A stretch of DNA of 54,199 nt from an uncultured Algibacter sp. (GCF_905480415.1 NZ_CAJQQI010000146.1:1-54199), one strand, 5' to 3'; positions 24,903 to 34,469 are shown, counted from the first letter of the stretch. Program-made: numbers and translations. The notes: a model not told the origin generated them from the sequence alone.

Positions 24903-25437
24903 TTTTGGTTCATATCATATCATCCCTATACATGAAAATGATGGATGGACTATCTGTAACTTTGCGGTTGCTAATGAAGATCGGTTAAAACACTATTTTC
25001 CTGGAACCTTAAAACAGAATTTAACACCTGATTTATCACATATTTTTGTCGAAAAAAAGGTCAAACAATTTGAGACTAAAGAAGAGTTTTTATTCTCTTT
25101 AAGAGAAAACGAATCCAATAAATTGATAGGTTTAGTTTACATCAAAGCAGTCGATTGGAAAACAAAACAGGGCGAATTCGCATATTGTATAGATTATAGT
25201 GTTGAAGGCAAAGGTGTAATGACAGAAGCTGTAAAACAATTATCAGACTATGCTTTTGAAACATTGAGTTTAGAAACGCTGCAAATCATTTCACATAAAA
25301 GTAATATTGGCAGTATTAAAGTTGCTAAAAACAATAATTTCTTCTGGATTAAAACACTTAAAAACGAGTTTACACCCCTAGAAGGAAAGCCATCAAACAT
25401 GGAATTATACGAACTATATAAAAAAATAGAATCTTAA
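24892..25437 (+). CDS. GNAT-family N-acetyltransferase (RimJ/RimL-like)
   Basis: The 181-residue protein has the RimJ/RimL-type layout: a first strand IIPIHENDGWTICNF, a central GEFAYCIDYSVEGKGVMTEAVKQL segment in which V-x-G-K-G-x is the acetyl-CoA pyrophosphate loop (motif A), and ISHKSNIGSIKVAKNNNF (motif B, with the Asn-x-x-Ser pair). It should transfer an acetyl group to an N-terminus or a small amine. The start lies in the EI24 gene. Target unknown. Confidence 0.9.
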   Translation: MQLNFGSYHIIPIHENDGWTICNFAVANEDRLKHYFPGTLKQNLTPDLSHIFVEKKVKQFETKEEFLFSLRENESNKLIGLVYIKAVDWKTKQGEFAYCIDYSVEGKGVMTEAVKQLSDYAFETLSLETLQIISHKSNIGSIKVAKNNNFFWIKTLKNEFTPLEGKPSNMELYELYKKIES

Positions 25438-25440
25438 AAT

Positions 25441-25788
25441 ATGCCTCATTTTGTAATTGATTGTTCAGAAAATATTTTAACACTTCAGGAGCCTGAAAAA
25501 CTCATACATAATGTACATCGTTCTGCTTGTAATTCAGAATTATTTGATGAAACTGATATTAAAGTGCGCTTAAACCCTTTTAAAGACAACTATTTAGTAG
25601 GCGGCAGAAAACAGGATTTTATTCATGTTTTTGCCAATATAATGGAAGGTAGAACTACAGAACAAAAGGCTAATATTTCAAAACAAATTGTTAGACAATT
25701 AAAAACTTTGTTTCCAACTGTTTCTTTCATCGCTGTAAATATTAGAGATTTTGAGAAAGCTACATATTGTAATAAAACAATGGTATAA
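25441..25788 (+). CDS. 5-carboxymethyl-2-hydroxymuconate isomerase-like tautomerase
   Basis: The 115-residue product fits the CHMI (HpcD) branch of the tautomerase superfamily. Pro2 (MPHFVIDC) would be the catalytic N-terminal proline after removal of Met, and IMEGRT is a family signature. In other bacteria CHMI works in homoprotocatechuate breakdown, but no such genes are here. It begins 3 bp after the GNAT gene and ends 5 bp before hemF, so it is part of the heme operon by layout. Its true substrate is unknown. Confidence 0.85.
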   Translation: MPHFVIDCSENILTLQEPEKLIHNVHRSACNSELFDETDIKVRLNPFKDNYLVGGRKQDFIHVFANIMEGRTTEQKANISKQIVRQLKTLFPTVSFIAVNIRDFEKATYCNKTMV

Positions 25789-25793
25789 AAAAT

Positions 25794-26702
25794 ATGAAAA
25801 ACAAATTTTACCAATATATACAGGATTTACAAGACCGTATTACCTTAAAGCTCGAGGGCATTGACGGGAAAGTCAAATTTCAAGAAGATGTTTGGAAACG
25901 ACCTGAAGGCGGTGGCGGACGAACGCGTGTTATTGAAAATGGTAATGTTTTTGAAAAAGGAGGAGTAAATATCTCAGGCGTTCATGGTAAATTACCAAAA
26001 TCTATGCAAGCCTATTTTAAAGTAGGTGATGTTGATTTTTTTGCTTGTGGATTAAGTTTGGTATTACACCCTAAAAGCCCAATGATTCCAACAGTCCATG
26101 CCAATTGGCGCTATTTTGAAATGTACGATAAAGACGGAAGCATCATTGATAGTTGGTTTGGTGGCGGACAAGACTTAACGCCTTATTACCTATTTGAAGA
26201 AGATGCCCAACACTTTCATCAAACTTGCAAAATAGCCTGTGACGAACACAATCTTGAGTTTTATTCAACTTACAAAAAACGTTGTGATGAGTATTTTTAT
26301 AATGCACACAGAAACGAAGGTAGAGGCATTGGTGGTTTATTTTTCGATTATTGCAAAGCATCAGAAACCATGACTATGGAAAAATGGTATAACTTTGTAA
26401 CAGAAGTTGGAGATAGTTTCTTAGATGCTTATACCCCAATAGTTGAAAAGCGAAAAAATTTATTCTATACAGATGAACAACGTAATTGGCAGGAAATACG
26501 ACGTGGACGTTATGTAGAATTTAATTTAGTGCATGATAAAGGCACCCTATTTGGGCTTAAAACCAACGGACGGATAGAAAGTATTTTAATGAGTTTACCA
26601 CCGCATGTGCAATGGGTTTACGATCATCATCCTGAAGCCGGAAGTGATGAAGAAAAACTATTAGAAGTGTTAAAAAATCCAGTAGATTGGATAAGCAAAT
26701 AA
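25794..26702 (+). CDS. hemF: Oxygen-dependent coproporphyrinogen-III oxidase
   Basis: The 302-residue enzyme oxidatively decarboxylates coproporphyrinogen III to protoporphyrinogen IX using oxygen. Signatures are PTVHANWRYFE, SWFGGGQDLTPYY and GRGIGGLFFDY. Full length. The use of the aerobic enzyme, and of HemJ for the next step, suits an aerobic organism. hemB follows with about 26 bp between stop and chosen start. Confidence 0.97.
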   Translation: MKNKFYQYIQDLQDRITLKLEGIDGKVKFQEDVWKRPEGGGGRTRVIENGNVFEKGGVNISGVHGKLPKSMQAYFKVGDVDFFACGLSLVLHPKSPMIPTVHANWRYFEMYDKDGSIIDSWFGGGQDLTPYYLFEEDAQHFHQTCKIACDEHNLEFYSTYKKRCDEYFYNAHRNEGRGIGGLFFDYCKASETMTMEKWYNFVTEVGDSFLDAYTPIVEKRKNLFYTDEQRNWQEIRRGRYVEFNLVHDKGTLFGLKTNGRIESILMSLPPHVQWVYDHHPEAGSDEEKLLEVLKNPVDWISK

Positions 26703-26728
26703 ACGTATTAACAAATAACCATTTTACT

Positions 26729-27718
26729 ATGTTTCCATTACGAAGAAATAGAAGATTAAGAACCAACGAAGCCATTCGTTCTTTAGTTCGAGAAACCATA
26801 ATTACTCCAACCGACTTTTTAGTGCCACTTTTCGTAGTTGAGGGCAAAGGTATTAAAGATGAAATTCCGTCCATGCCAAACTATTTTCGTTACAGTTTAG
26901 ATTTGTTAGAAGGTGAAGTAAAAGAGCTTTGGCAACTGGGATTAAAATCGGTATTACTTTTTGTGAAAGTGCCAGATAACTTAAAAGACAATAAGGGTGC
27001 TGAAGCATTAAACCCGAACGGATTGATGCAACGTGCCATTAAAACAGTTAAAAATGTGTGTCCAGATATGTTGGTTATGACAGATGTTGCCCTTGATCCA
27101 TATTCGGCTTATGGACATGATGGCATTATTGAAAACGGACAAATCATAAATGATGAAACAGCCGATGTACTGGCAGAAATGAGTATTTCTCATGCTCAAG
27201 CTGGCGCTGATTTTGTAGCACCAAGTGATATGATGGATGGACGTATTTTAACCATTCGCGAAGCTTTAGAAGATGAAGGTTTTACAAATACTGGAATTAT
27301 GAGTTATTCGGCTAAATACGCTTCTGCGTTTTACGGGCCTTTTAGAGATGCTTTAGATTCTGCTCCTGTGAATTTAGTAGATATTCCAAAAGATAAAAAA
27401 TCTTATCAAATGGATTATGCTAACCGTTTTGAAGCCATTCGCGAAACCGAAATGGATATTGACGAAGGCGCAGATATAGTGATGGTAAAACCTGGTTTGT
27501 GCTATTTAGATATTGTTCGAGAAATTAAAAACGAAGTGGATGTGCCTTTGGCCGTTTATCAAGTGTCCGGAGAATACGCCATGTTAAAAGCTGCAGCCGA
27601 AAAAGGGTGGTTAGACCATGATGCTGTTATGATGGAACAGATTACCGCCATTAAACGTGCAGGTGCTGATATTATAGCTTCCTATTTCGCAAAGGATGTT
27701 GTTAAATTACTTTCGTAA
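26729..27718 (+). CDS. hemB: Delta-aminolevulinic acid dehydratase (porphobilinogen synthase), zinc-independent type
   Basis: The 329-residue enzyme joins two 5-aminolevulinate molecules into porphobilinogen. I start at ATG 26729 (MFPLRRNRRLR), the family N-terminus; the track start would overlap hemF. Both active-site lysines are present (MSYSAKYASAFYGPF and VMVKPGLCYLD). In place of the Cys-rich zinc site of animal-type enzymes the sequence reads DVALDPYSAYGHDG, the Asp/Ala pattern of Mg- or metal-independent enzymes. It is the last gene of the heme array. Confidence 0.96.
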   Translation: MFPLRRNRRLRTNEAIRSLVRETIITPTDFLVPLFVVEGKGIKDEIPSMPNYFRYSLDLLEGEVKELWQLGLKSVLLFVKVPDNLKDNKGAEALNPNGLMQRAIKTVKNVCPDMLVMTDVALDPYSAYGHDGIIENGQIINDETADVLAEMSISHAQAGADFVAPSDMMDGRILTIREALEDEGFTNTGIMSYSAKYASAFYGPFRDALDSAPVNLVDIPKDKKSYQMDYANRFEAIRETEMDIDEGADIVMVKPGLCYLDIVREIKNEVDVPLAVYQVSGEYAMLKAAAEKGWLDHDAVMMEQITAIKRAGADIIASYFAKDVVKLLS

Positions 27719-27738
27719 ATTAGCCTAAAACTTATTTA

Positions 27739-28824
27739 ATGAGTACATTAATTTTTTGGGCAACTATTTCAATTTTCTTTTCCTTTTTATGTTCTATTCT
27801 CGAAGCTGTATTATTGAGCATTACACCAACGTTTATAAACGTTAAAAAACAAGAAGGTAAAGACTATGCGTTAACTTTAGAAAGTCTAAAAAAAGATGTA
27901 GACAAGCCCCTCATAGCAATACTTACACTTAATACCATTGCCCATACTTTAGGCGCTATGATGGTAGGTATTGAAGCCGAGAAATTACCTTTTAAAATTG
28001 AACTTTGGGGTATAAATACGGTTGGTGTTGTTTCCGCTATTATGACTTTTTTAATTTTAGTAGCTTCAGAAATTATACCTAAAACTATTGGTGCGACATA
28101 CTGGAAAAAATTGGCTAATTTCACTTCAAAAGCATTAACTGTTTTAATATTTCCATTAAAATGGACAGGTATTTTATGGCTCCTTCAACTTACAACAAAA
28201 CTTATTGGTGGGAAAGGTCACGGTAGTATTTTAAGTCGTGAAGGGTTTTTAGTTATGGCAGATATGGCTCATGAAGAAGGTGTTTTTCAAGAAAACGAAA
28301 GTAAGATTATTAAAAACTTACTCACTTTTAAAGATGTTTTTGCTAAAGATGTAATGACACCACGAACGGTAATGCTAACGGAGGACCAAAACACTACGGT
28401 TAAAGATTTTTTTAAAAGAAATTTAAATCTACGGTTTTCAAGAATTCCGATTTATTCAGACAATTCAGACGACATAAAAGGGCTTGTTTTAAAGGATGAG
28501 ATTTTTAAAGAAATGGCTCTTGGTCATGGTGATAAAAAGTTATCTGAATTAAAACGAAACATCATTATAATAGATAGAAATTTACCTATTCCTAAATTAT
28601 TTGAAAAATTAATTGAAAGTAGAAATCATATGGCATTAGTCGTTGATGAGTATGGATCCGTTAGCGGTTTGGTAACTATGGAAGATGTTATAGAAACCCT
28701 ATTAGGGTTAGAAATTATGGACGAAAGTGACAACGTTTCAGATTTACAGCATTTAGCTAGAAAAAGCTGGAAAGAACGCGCTAAAAACCTAGGGATTTTT
28801 GATGATGACACCACTTCAGAATAA
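27739..28824 (+). CDS. HlyC/CorC-type CNNM-CBS membrane protein
   Basis: The 361-residue protein has an N-terminal DUF21/CNNM membrane domain with three or four helices (FSFLCSILEAVLLSITP; VGVVSAIMTFLILVASEIIPK) and a pair of CBS domains at about 195-325 (DVMTPRTVM; LVVDEYGSVSGLVTMEDVIE). The usual C-terminal CorC/HlyC transporter-associated domain is missing, so it is a short form. Homologues move or sense Mg2+ and related ions, regulated by nucleotide binding to the CBS pair. It starts 20 bp after hemB. Confidence 0.92.
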   Translation: MSTLIFWATISIFFSFLCSILEAVLLSITPTFINVKKQEGKDYALTLESLKKDVDKPLIAILTLNTIAHTLGAMMVGIEAEKLPFKIELWGINTVGVVSAIMTFLILVASEIIPKTIGATYWKKLANFTSKALTVLIFPLKWTGILWLLQLTTKLIGGKGHGSILSREGFLVMADMAHEEGVFQENESKIIKNLLTFKDVFAKDVMTPRTVMLTEDQNTTVKDFFKRNLNLRFSRIPIYSDNSDDIKGLVLKDEIFKEMALGHGDKKLSELKRNIIIIDRNLPIPKLFEKLIESRNHMALVVDEYGSVSGLVTMEDVIETLLGLEIMDESDNVSDLQHLARKSWKERAKNLGIFDDDTTSE

Positions 28825-28909
28825 TGAAATATTCTTGCTTAAAACATGATCCAAAAATTATATTTAAAATGAACCTTCCATCTGACAATTTTAAAATAAA
28901 AATAATCAG

Positions 28910-29383
28910 ATGAAAACTTGCATTATCAAATCACCTTTAGGTTTCACCAAAATACTAGGCAATGAAGATGGTATTACCTCTGTTACCGTCCTTAATTCTG
29001 AAGAAAAAGTTACAGATATTATCCCTATTGAATTAGAAGATTGTGTCATTCAACTCAATCAATATTTTGAAGGAACTCGTAAAGCATTCAACATAAAATT
29101 AAATCCAACTGGTACTGATTTTCAAAAAAGAGTTTGGAAGCAACTAGATCAAATTCCATTCGGAAAAACAATTTCATATTTAGAATTATCGAAAGAGTTG
29201 GGTGATGTAAAAGCTATTCGTGCAGTTGCTAATGCCAATGGTAAAAACCCACTTTGGATTATTATCCCTTGCCATCGTGTTATTGGAAGTGATGGGTCTC
29301 TTACTGGTTACGCTGGGGGTTTACACCGAAAACAATGGCTATTGGAACATGAAAGTCCATACAAACAACAATCTCTTTTTTAA
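28910..29383 (+). CDS. ogt: Methylated-DNA-[protein]-cysteine S-methyltransferase
   Basis: The 157-residue protein repairs O6-methylguanine by transferring the alkyl group to its own Cys. The acceptor motif IIPCHRVIGSDGSLTGYAGG is complete, with the helix-turn-helix arginine finger region AIRAVANANGKNP before it. It is an Ogt-type single-domain enzyme without the AdaA regulatory part. The gene has its own 85-bp upstream space and is followed closely by the DUF4442 gene. Confidence 0.96.
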   Translation: MKTCIIKSPLGFTKILGNEDGITSVTVLNSEEKVTDIIPIELEDCVIQLNQYFEGTRKAFNIKLNPTGTDFQKRVWKQLDQIPFGKTISYLELSKELGDVKAIRAVANANGKNPLWIIIPCHRVIGSDGSLTGYAGGLHRKQWLLEHESPYKQQSLF

Positions 29384-29385
29384 AA

Positions 29386-29904
29386 ATGTACAGAACACTT
29401 ACCAATATTGCAAATAAATTTTTTAGCGATGCTCAAATTTATAAATATGGGTTTAATTGGTCTCCTATGTATAGACGTTCTACGGGGGAAATAATTGAAG
29501 TTTCTGAAGATTTATTATATATAAAAATTAAAATCCCTCTAAATTGGAAAAACAGAAACTTTGTTGGTTCTATTTTTGGAGGTAGTATGTTATCTGCCAC
29601 AGATCCTATTTATATGATTCAACTTTTAAAAATTTTGGGTGATAACTATGTGGTTTGGGATAAATCAGCAACAATTAAATACAAAAGACCCGGAACAGAA
29701 ACTATATTCTGTGAATTTACGTTTACTCCTGAGGAGGTTTACGCTATCAAAAAAGATGTTGACAAAAACGGTGAGATTGACATTGTAAAAACACCTAATA
29801 TTATAAATAAAGATGGTATTGTTATTGCTGAACTTACTAAAACTATTTATGTTGCGGATAAGACTTTTTACAAAGAAAAGAGAAAACAAAAAACTTCCAG
29901 ATAA
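29386..29904 (+). CDS. DUF4442 hotdog-fold, thioesterase-like protein
   Basis: The 172-residue protein fits DUF4442, a hotdog-fold family related to acyl-CoA thioesterases. The signature is in WKNRNFVGSIFGGSMLSATDPIYMIQLL, where FGG-S-M is the start of the hotdog helix, and WDKSATIKYKRPGTETI, a strand of the sheet. The substrate is unknown. It begins 2 bp after the ogt stop. Confidence 0.88.
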   Translation: MYRTLTNIANKFFSDAQIYKYGFNWSPMYRRSTGEIIEVSEDLLYIKIKIPLNWKNRNFVGSIFGGSMLSATDPIYMIQLLKILGDNYVVWDKSATIKYKRPGTETIFCEFTFTPEEVYAIKKDVDKNGEIDIVKTPNIINKDGIVIAELTKTIYVADKTFYKEKRKQKTSR

Positions 29905-29976
29905 TAGGTTTTATCTACTTTGTTTTCATTAAAAAAGAATTTTATTATCTTTATTTTTTACACATAAACATATTTT

Positions 29977-31128
29977 ATGAAATTTTTAAAAAAACTTTTT
30001 AAATGGACTGCATATTTAATTGGGTCTATTATTATTTTACTATATATTTTTGATTATGATTATATACTAAGAGGAGTCAAAGTAGTTTATTTTACTGGAC
30101 ATAATACAGCCTTTATTGATGATCATCCCTATTTTGAAAATGATATTATCGAAAAAGGGAATACCCCTAGCCCTTGGCCTATTCATGAAGATTACAATGC
30201 AATAAATGAAACTAAAAAACTCACTTCCGTAAATAAAGATTGGGGAACAATAGCCTATGTAATTATCAAGAATGATAGTATCTGGTTTGAAAAATACTAT
30301 GATGGTTTTAATGAAAACTCAAAAACCAATTCATTTTCGATGGCAAAAAGCATTACAACTTCTCTCCTTGGAAAAGCTATTATGGATGGTTACATCGAAG
30401 ATTTAAATCAACCCGTTAGTGACTTTTATCCAGAATACGATTATGCAAAAACGACTGTCGGAGATTTAGCATCTATGGCTTCAGGATTAGATTGGATAGA
30501 ACTATATACAAACCCTTTTTGTATTACAGCACGAGCGAATTATGATAATGATTTAGCCGAAACTATTTTAAACCAAAAAGTAGTTAAAACTCCTGGAGTA
30601 GAATTTGAATATTTAAGTGGTAGTACAGCCTTACTAGGAATGGTAATTCAAAAAGCTACGGATAAACCTTTGGCAAAATACCTCTCTGAAAGTTTTTGGA
30701 AGCCCTTAGGTACTACAAATGATGCTTTGTGGCAATTAGACGATAAAGAACACAGGTTGGCTAAAGCTTTTACTTCTATTTCCAGTAATGCGAAAGATTT
30801 TGCGCGTTTTGGAAAACTTTATAAAGATCATGGAAAATGGGGTGGAAAACAGCTTTTAGACTCTGCTTTTGTAACAAAATCTATTACACCACGTTTTGCT
30901 GAAAGCCCTGAGTATGGTTACGGGTGGTGGTTAAAAGATATTGGGAACAAACATTTTTTCATGATGCGCGGGCATCTTGGGCAATATGTTTTTGTCGAAC
31001 CAAACGATAATATTATTATCGTTCGTTTGGGACATAGCAAATCGCCAGATGAGGCCGTAGGAGCTTTTACAAATGACATTACAGTTTATATTGAAGAAGC
31101 CTATAAAATGCTGGGTTATGATCTCTAA
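29977..31128 (+). CDS. Membrane-anchored serine hydrolase, class C beta-lactamase/PBP fold
   Basis: The 383-residue protein starts with an N-terminal membrane anchor (FKWTAYLIGSIIILLYIF), then a beta-lactamase-fold domain. The SxxK nucleophile is in FSMAKSITTSLLGKA (about residue 125), YxS in FEYLSGST (about 210), and the third motif is HLG (MRGHLGQY). It may be an esterase, a peptidase or an EstB-like enzyme rather than a true beta-lactamase. The exonuclease gene overlaps its last 11 bases. Confidence 0.9.
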   Translation: MKFLKKLFKWTAYLIGSIIILLYIFDYDYILRGVKVVYFTGHNTAFIDDHPYFENDIIEKGNTPSPWPIHEDYNAINETKKLTSVNKDWGTIAYVIIKNDSIWFEKYYDGFNENSKTNSFSMAKSITTSLLGKAIMDGYIEDLNQPVSDFYPEYDYAKTTVGDLASMASGLDWIELYTNPFCITARANYDNDLAETILNQKVVKTPGVEFEYLSGSTALLGMVIQKATDKPLAKYLSESFWKPLGTTNDALWQLDDKEHRLAKAFTSISSNAKDFARFGKLYKDHGKWGGKQLLDSAFVTKSITPRFAESPEYGYGWWLKDIGNKHFFMMRGHLGQYVFVEPNDNIIIVRLGHSKSPDEAVGAFTNDITVYIEEAYKMLGYDL

Positions 31129-31831
31129 ACTAAACCTTGAAAACATATTATTTTTAGATATTGAAACCGTTCCTGAAACGCAACACTTTTCTGATTTAGA
31201 CGAAACGAAACAAGCTCTTTGGGAACACAAATCTCAATACCAACGTAAAGAGGAATATACTGCTGAAGAATTTTACGACCGAGCAGGGATTTGGGCCGAG
31301 TTTGGTAAAATAGTTTGTATATCGGTGGGGTATTTTAATATTTTAAACGATTTACGAACGTTTAGAACCACGTCTTTTTATGGTGATGAAATTAAAATAT
31401 TGAAAGACTTTAAAAACTTGCTTATTTCGCATTATAGTGAAACTAAGCACTTACTTTGTGCACATAATGGTAAAGAATTTGACTTTCCTTATATAGCAAG
31501 ACGTATGATAATTAATGATATTGAGCTCCCCTACAAATTAAACTTGTTTGGCAAAAAACCTTGGGAAGTACCTCATCTAGACACACTAGAACTATGGAAA
31601 TTTGGCGACTATAAATCCTATACATCATTAAAACTATTGACTCATGTTTTGGGAATCCCTTCACCCAAAGATGATATCGATGGCAGCGAAGTATATCGTG
31701 TTTATTACGAAGAAAACGAAATTGATAGAATCGTTACCTATTGTGAAAAAGATACGATTGCGGTAGCACAAATATTTTTGAGATTGCGAGGTGATGCCAT
31801 TTTAACTGACGATGAAATTATTCATATATAA
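31118..31831 (+). CDS. Predicted 3'-5' exonuclease (PolB-related, RNase H fold)
   Basis: The 237-residue DEDD-type nuclease has motif I FLDIETVPE, motif II AHNGKEFDFPYIARRM and motif III YCEKDTIAVAQIF, giving a complete set of metal-binding acids. I begin at ATG 31118 (MISKLNLENILFLDIE), because the residues before it in the track are inside the hydrolase gene. It probably trims DNA ends, but the substrate has not been shown. The ABC ATPase gene begins directly at the next base after its stop. Confidence 0.88.
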   Translation: MISKLNLENILFLDIETVPETQHFSDLDETKQALWEHKSQYQRKEEYTAEEFYDRAGIWAEFGKIVCISVGYFNILNDLRTFRTTSFYGDEIKILKDFKNLLISHYSETKHLLCAHNGKEFDFPYIARRMIINDIELPYKLNLFGKKPWEVPHLDTLELWKFGDYKSYTSLKLLTHVLGIPSPKDDIDGSEVYRVYYEENEIDRIVTYCEKDTIAVAQIFLRLRGDAILTDDEIIHI

Positions 31832-33511
31832 ATGCAAAAAAATGCTATTTTAAGGCTCAAAGATATTTCCATATCATTTGGAGATAATCAAGTAATTCAT
31901 AATATTTCATATGGTCTAAATAAAAATGAAGTATTAGGTATTGTTGGTGAATCTGGATCAGGAAAATCTGTTTCTTCTTTAGCAATTTTAGGCTTATTAC
32001 CCAGAAGGATTTCTAAAATCACAAGTGGATCTATTATATATGAGGATGAGGACTTAACGCAACTATCTTCCAAAGCCTTCCAACGGATAAGAGGAAATAA
32101 AATCGCTATGATTTTTCAAGAACCTATGAGTTCTTTAAATCCATCTATGACTTGCGGAAAACAAGTTGAAGAAATATTATTACAGCATTCCAACCTATCA
32201 AAAAATGAAGTAAAGCAAGAAACCATTTCGCTTTTTGAAAAAGTAAAACTCCCAAATCCTGAGCGTATTTTAAAGTCCTATCCTCATGAAATTTCAGGCG
32301 GACAAAAACAACGTGTTATGATTGCCATGGCCATTGCCTGCAAACCAGATATTTTAATTGCTGATGAGCCAACAACTGCTTTGGATGTTACCGTACAGAA
32401 AGACATTATCAGCCTGTTAAAAGAGTTACAGATTGAAACCAAAATGAGTATTATTTTTATTACTCATGATTTGGCTTTGATTTCAGAAATTGCAGATCGC
32501 GTTATTGTAATGTACAAAGGTGATATTGTTGAACAAGGTGCAGTTAAAGATATTTTTAAAAACCCAAAACATAATTATACAAAAGCTTTAATAAATTCTC
32601 GGCCTTCGTTAGATACACGATTACAAACCTTGCCAACTATTCAAGATTTTTTAAATGACACCATTTCAAATGACATAGTTACCTCTGAAGCACGTGAAAA
32701 AAATCATAAAATACTGTACAGTAAACCACCTATTTTAGAGGTTATTAATATTGAAAAAGAATTTATCTCTAAATCAGGCTTGTTTACAAAATCACAGTCC
32801 TTTAAAGCGGTTAATAATGTAAGTTTCAAATTATACGAAGGCGAAACTTTAGGATTAGTTGGAGAATCTGGTTGTGGAAAATCAACTTTAGGGAATGCTA
32901 TTTTGCAGTTAGACAAAGCCACAGCTGGGGCTATTTTATATAATGGTATAGATATTACTAAACTTTCAACAACTAACACTAGAGCGCTTAGAAAAGATAT
33001 TCAAATTATATTTCAAGACCCTTATTCATCATTAAACCCTAGAATACCTGTTGGTGAAGCTATAATGGAACCAATGGAAGTGCATAATCTATATGCTTCT
33101 GATATCGAAAGAAAGGAAAAAGTTATCGATATTTTAAACCGAGTTGGACTATCTGAAGATTATTTTAATCGATATCCCCATGAGTTTTCTGGAGGACAAC
33201 GTCAGCGTATTGGAATCGCTAGAACCATTGCTTTACAGCCTAAATTAATTGTTTGTGATGAGTCGGTATCAGCTTTAGATATATCCGTTCAAGCACAAGT
33301 TTTAAACTTACTAAACGAACTTAAAACAGATTTTGGGTTTACCTATATATTTATATCGCACGACTTGGCTGTGGTTAAATATATGTCTGACCAACTATTG
33401 GTTATGAATCAAGGAAAAATTGAGGAATTGGATGATGCTGATGTTATTTATAATGCACCAAAAAAAGAATATACTAAGAAGCTAATTCATGCTATCCCAA
33501 AAGGATTATAA
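31832..33511 (+). CDS. Tandem ATP-binding protein of a dipeptide/oligopeptide-type ABC transporter
   Basis: The 559-residue protein carries two complete nucleotide-binding domains, like a DppD-DppF or YejF fusion. Walker A: GESGSGKS and GESGCGKST. Signatures: SGGQKQR and SGGQRQR. Walker [13 protein letters not shown] and [12 protein letters not shown]. The spacer carries the oligopeptide-ATPase C-terminal region after domain 1 ([10 protein letters not shown]). Permease and binding-protein genes are not in this window, so the partners must be elsewhere. Gene is flush with the exonuclease gene. Confidence 0.95.
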   Translation: MQKNAILRLKDISISFGDNQVIHNISYGLNKNEVLGIVGESGSGKSVSSLAILGLLPRRISKITSGSIIYEDEDLTQLSSKAFQRIRGNKIAMIFQEPMSSLNPSMTCGKQVEEILLQHSNLSKNEVKQETISLFEKVKLPNPERILKSYPHEISGGQKQRVMIAMAIACKPDILIADEPTTALDVTVQKDIISLLKELQIETKMSIIFITHDLALISEIADRVIVMYKGDIVEQGAVKDIFKNPKHNYTKALINSRPSLDTRLQTLPTIQDFLNDTISNDIVTSEAREKNHKILYSKPPILEVINIEKEFISKSGLFTKSQSFKAVNNVSFKLYEGETLGLVGESGCGKSTLGNAILQLDKATAGAILYNGIDITKLSTTNTRALRKDIQIIFQDPYSSLNPRIPVGEAIMEPMEVHNLYASDIERKEKVIDILNRVGLSEDYFNRYPHEFSGGQRQRIGIARTIALQPKLIVCDESVSALDISVQAQVLNLLNELKTDFGFTYIFISHDLAVVKYMSDQLLVMNQGKIEELDDADVIYNAPKKEYTKKLIHAIPKGL

Positions 33512-33634
33512 CATAAATATTTTTTTGGTTAAATAGCCTAAGCTTTTTAAAAATTGTAAATTCTCTTTTAAAGTTTCTTTGAATCTGCTTTTGTCATTTG
33601 TAGGTAGTTCAGGTAGATTTGAAGCAATACTCAT
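33506..33634 (-). CDS. Possible 42-residue ORF antisense to the gap after the ABC ATPase gene
   Basis: ATG 33634 to TAA 33506: MSIASNLPELPTNDKSRFKE..., ending TKKIFML. The composition is protein-like and helical, but there is no recognisable promoter or homologue in memory, and it overlaps the 3' end of the ABC gene by 6 bases. It is the only coding signal I see in this 300-bp gap. Confidence 0.3.
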   Translation of the reverse strand: MSIASNLPELPTNDKSRFKETLKENLQFLKSLGYLTKKIFML

Positions 33635-33652
33635 AGGTTTTAAAGTTTATGG

Positions 33653-33670
33653 TAGATTTGGGGAAATCTA
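33653..33670. repeat. Perfect 7-bp hairpin TAGATTT-GGGG-AAATCTA
   Basis: An 18-base palindrome lies about 20 bp upstream (minus strand) of the 42-residue ORF. It could be an operator or RNA hairpin. Function unknown. Confidence 0.35.
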
Positions 33671-33744
33671 TAATAATTTGGTTTCTTTGGGGACTGCTAA
33701 TATAGAATACATTTTTAATAAATCGGTTTAAAAACATAAAAAAT

Positions 33745-33784
33745 CGATGAAATACGTTTTAATTTAACATTTCGTCGTTTTTTC
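33745..33784. terminator. Terminator between convergent ABC and scoB genes
   Basis: CGATGAAAT and ATTTCGTCG pair (one G-T) around a 15-base loop, with T runs on both strands, so it can work in both directions. Confidence 0.7.
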
Positions 33785-33812
33785 TTTAAATAAGTTATAG
33801 ACTTTTATAAAT

Positions 33813-34466
33813 CTAAATATCCATTTCCGGAATATCTCCTTCAATAATTAATGTTCCTTCTGTCGCGTCTTTAATGTCATCTACAGATACACCAGGTGCG
33901 CGTTCTAGTAATTTAAAACCTTGTTTTGTAACTTCAACAACAGCCAAATTGGTTACTATCCTTTTTACACAACCAACACCTGTTAATGGTAAACTACATT
34001 GCTTTAATAATTTAGATTCTCCACGTTTGTTAGTATGCATCATGGCAACAATAATATTTTCAGCACTAGCAACTAAATCCATCGCACCACCCATACCTTT
34101 TACCATACGCCCTGGAATTTTCCAATTGGCTATATCTCCATTTTCAGCTACTTCCATAGCTCCTAAAATGGTTAAATCTACATGCTTTCCTCTAATCATA
34201 GAAAAACTCATAGCTGAATCAAAAAAACTTGCTCCAGGCAACGTTGTAATGGTCTGTTTTCCAGCATTAATCACGTCGGCATCTTCTTCACCTTCAAAAG
34301 GAAAAGGTCCCATACCTAAAACCCCGTTTTCACTTTGAAATTCAACCTCTATATCGTTTCTAACATAATTAGCCACAAGCGTAGGAATACCAATTCCTAA
34401 GTTAACATAAAACCCGTCTTGTACTTCTTTTGCAATACGTTTTGCTATTCCGTTTTTGTCTAACAT
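33813..34466 (-). CDS. scoB: 3-oxoacid CoA-transferase subunit B
   Basis: The 217-residue beta subunit of succinyl-CoA:3-ketoacid CoA transferase activates acetoacetate to acetoacetyl-CoA with succinyl-CoA as donor. The catalytic Glu sits in FQSENGVLGMGPFP. Length is standard. scoA ends 3 bp before it on the same strand, so the pair is an operon and the two subunits form one enzyme. Confidence 0.95.
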   Translation of the reverse strand: MLDKNGIAKRIAKEVQDGFYVNLGIGIPTLVANYVRNDIEVEFQSENGVLGMGPFPFEGEEDADVINAGKQTITTLPGASFFDSAMSFSMIRGKHVDLTILGAMEVAENGDIANWKIPGRMVKGMGGAMDLVASAENIIVAMMHTNKRGESKLLKQCSLPLTGVGCVKRIVTNLAVVEVTKQGFKLLERAPGVSVDDIKDATEGTLIIEGDIPEMDI

Positions 34467-34469
34467 AAT

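Noticed and set aside
33874-34338. 154-residue plus-strand ORF opposite scoB
   Set aside because: Antisense shadow of the CoA transferase gene with no start signal.
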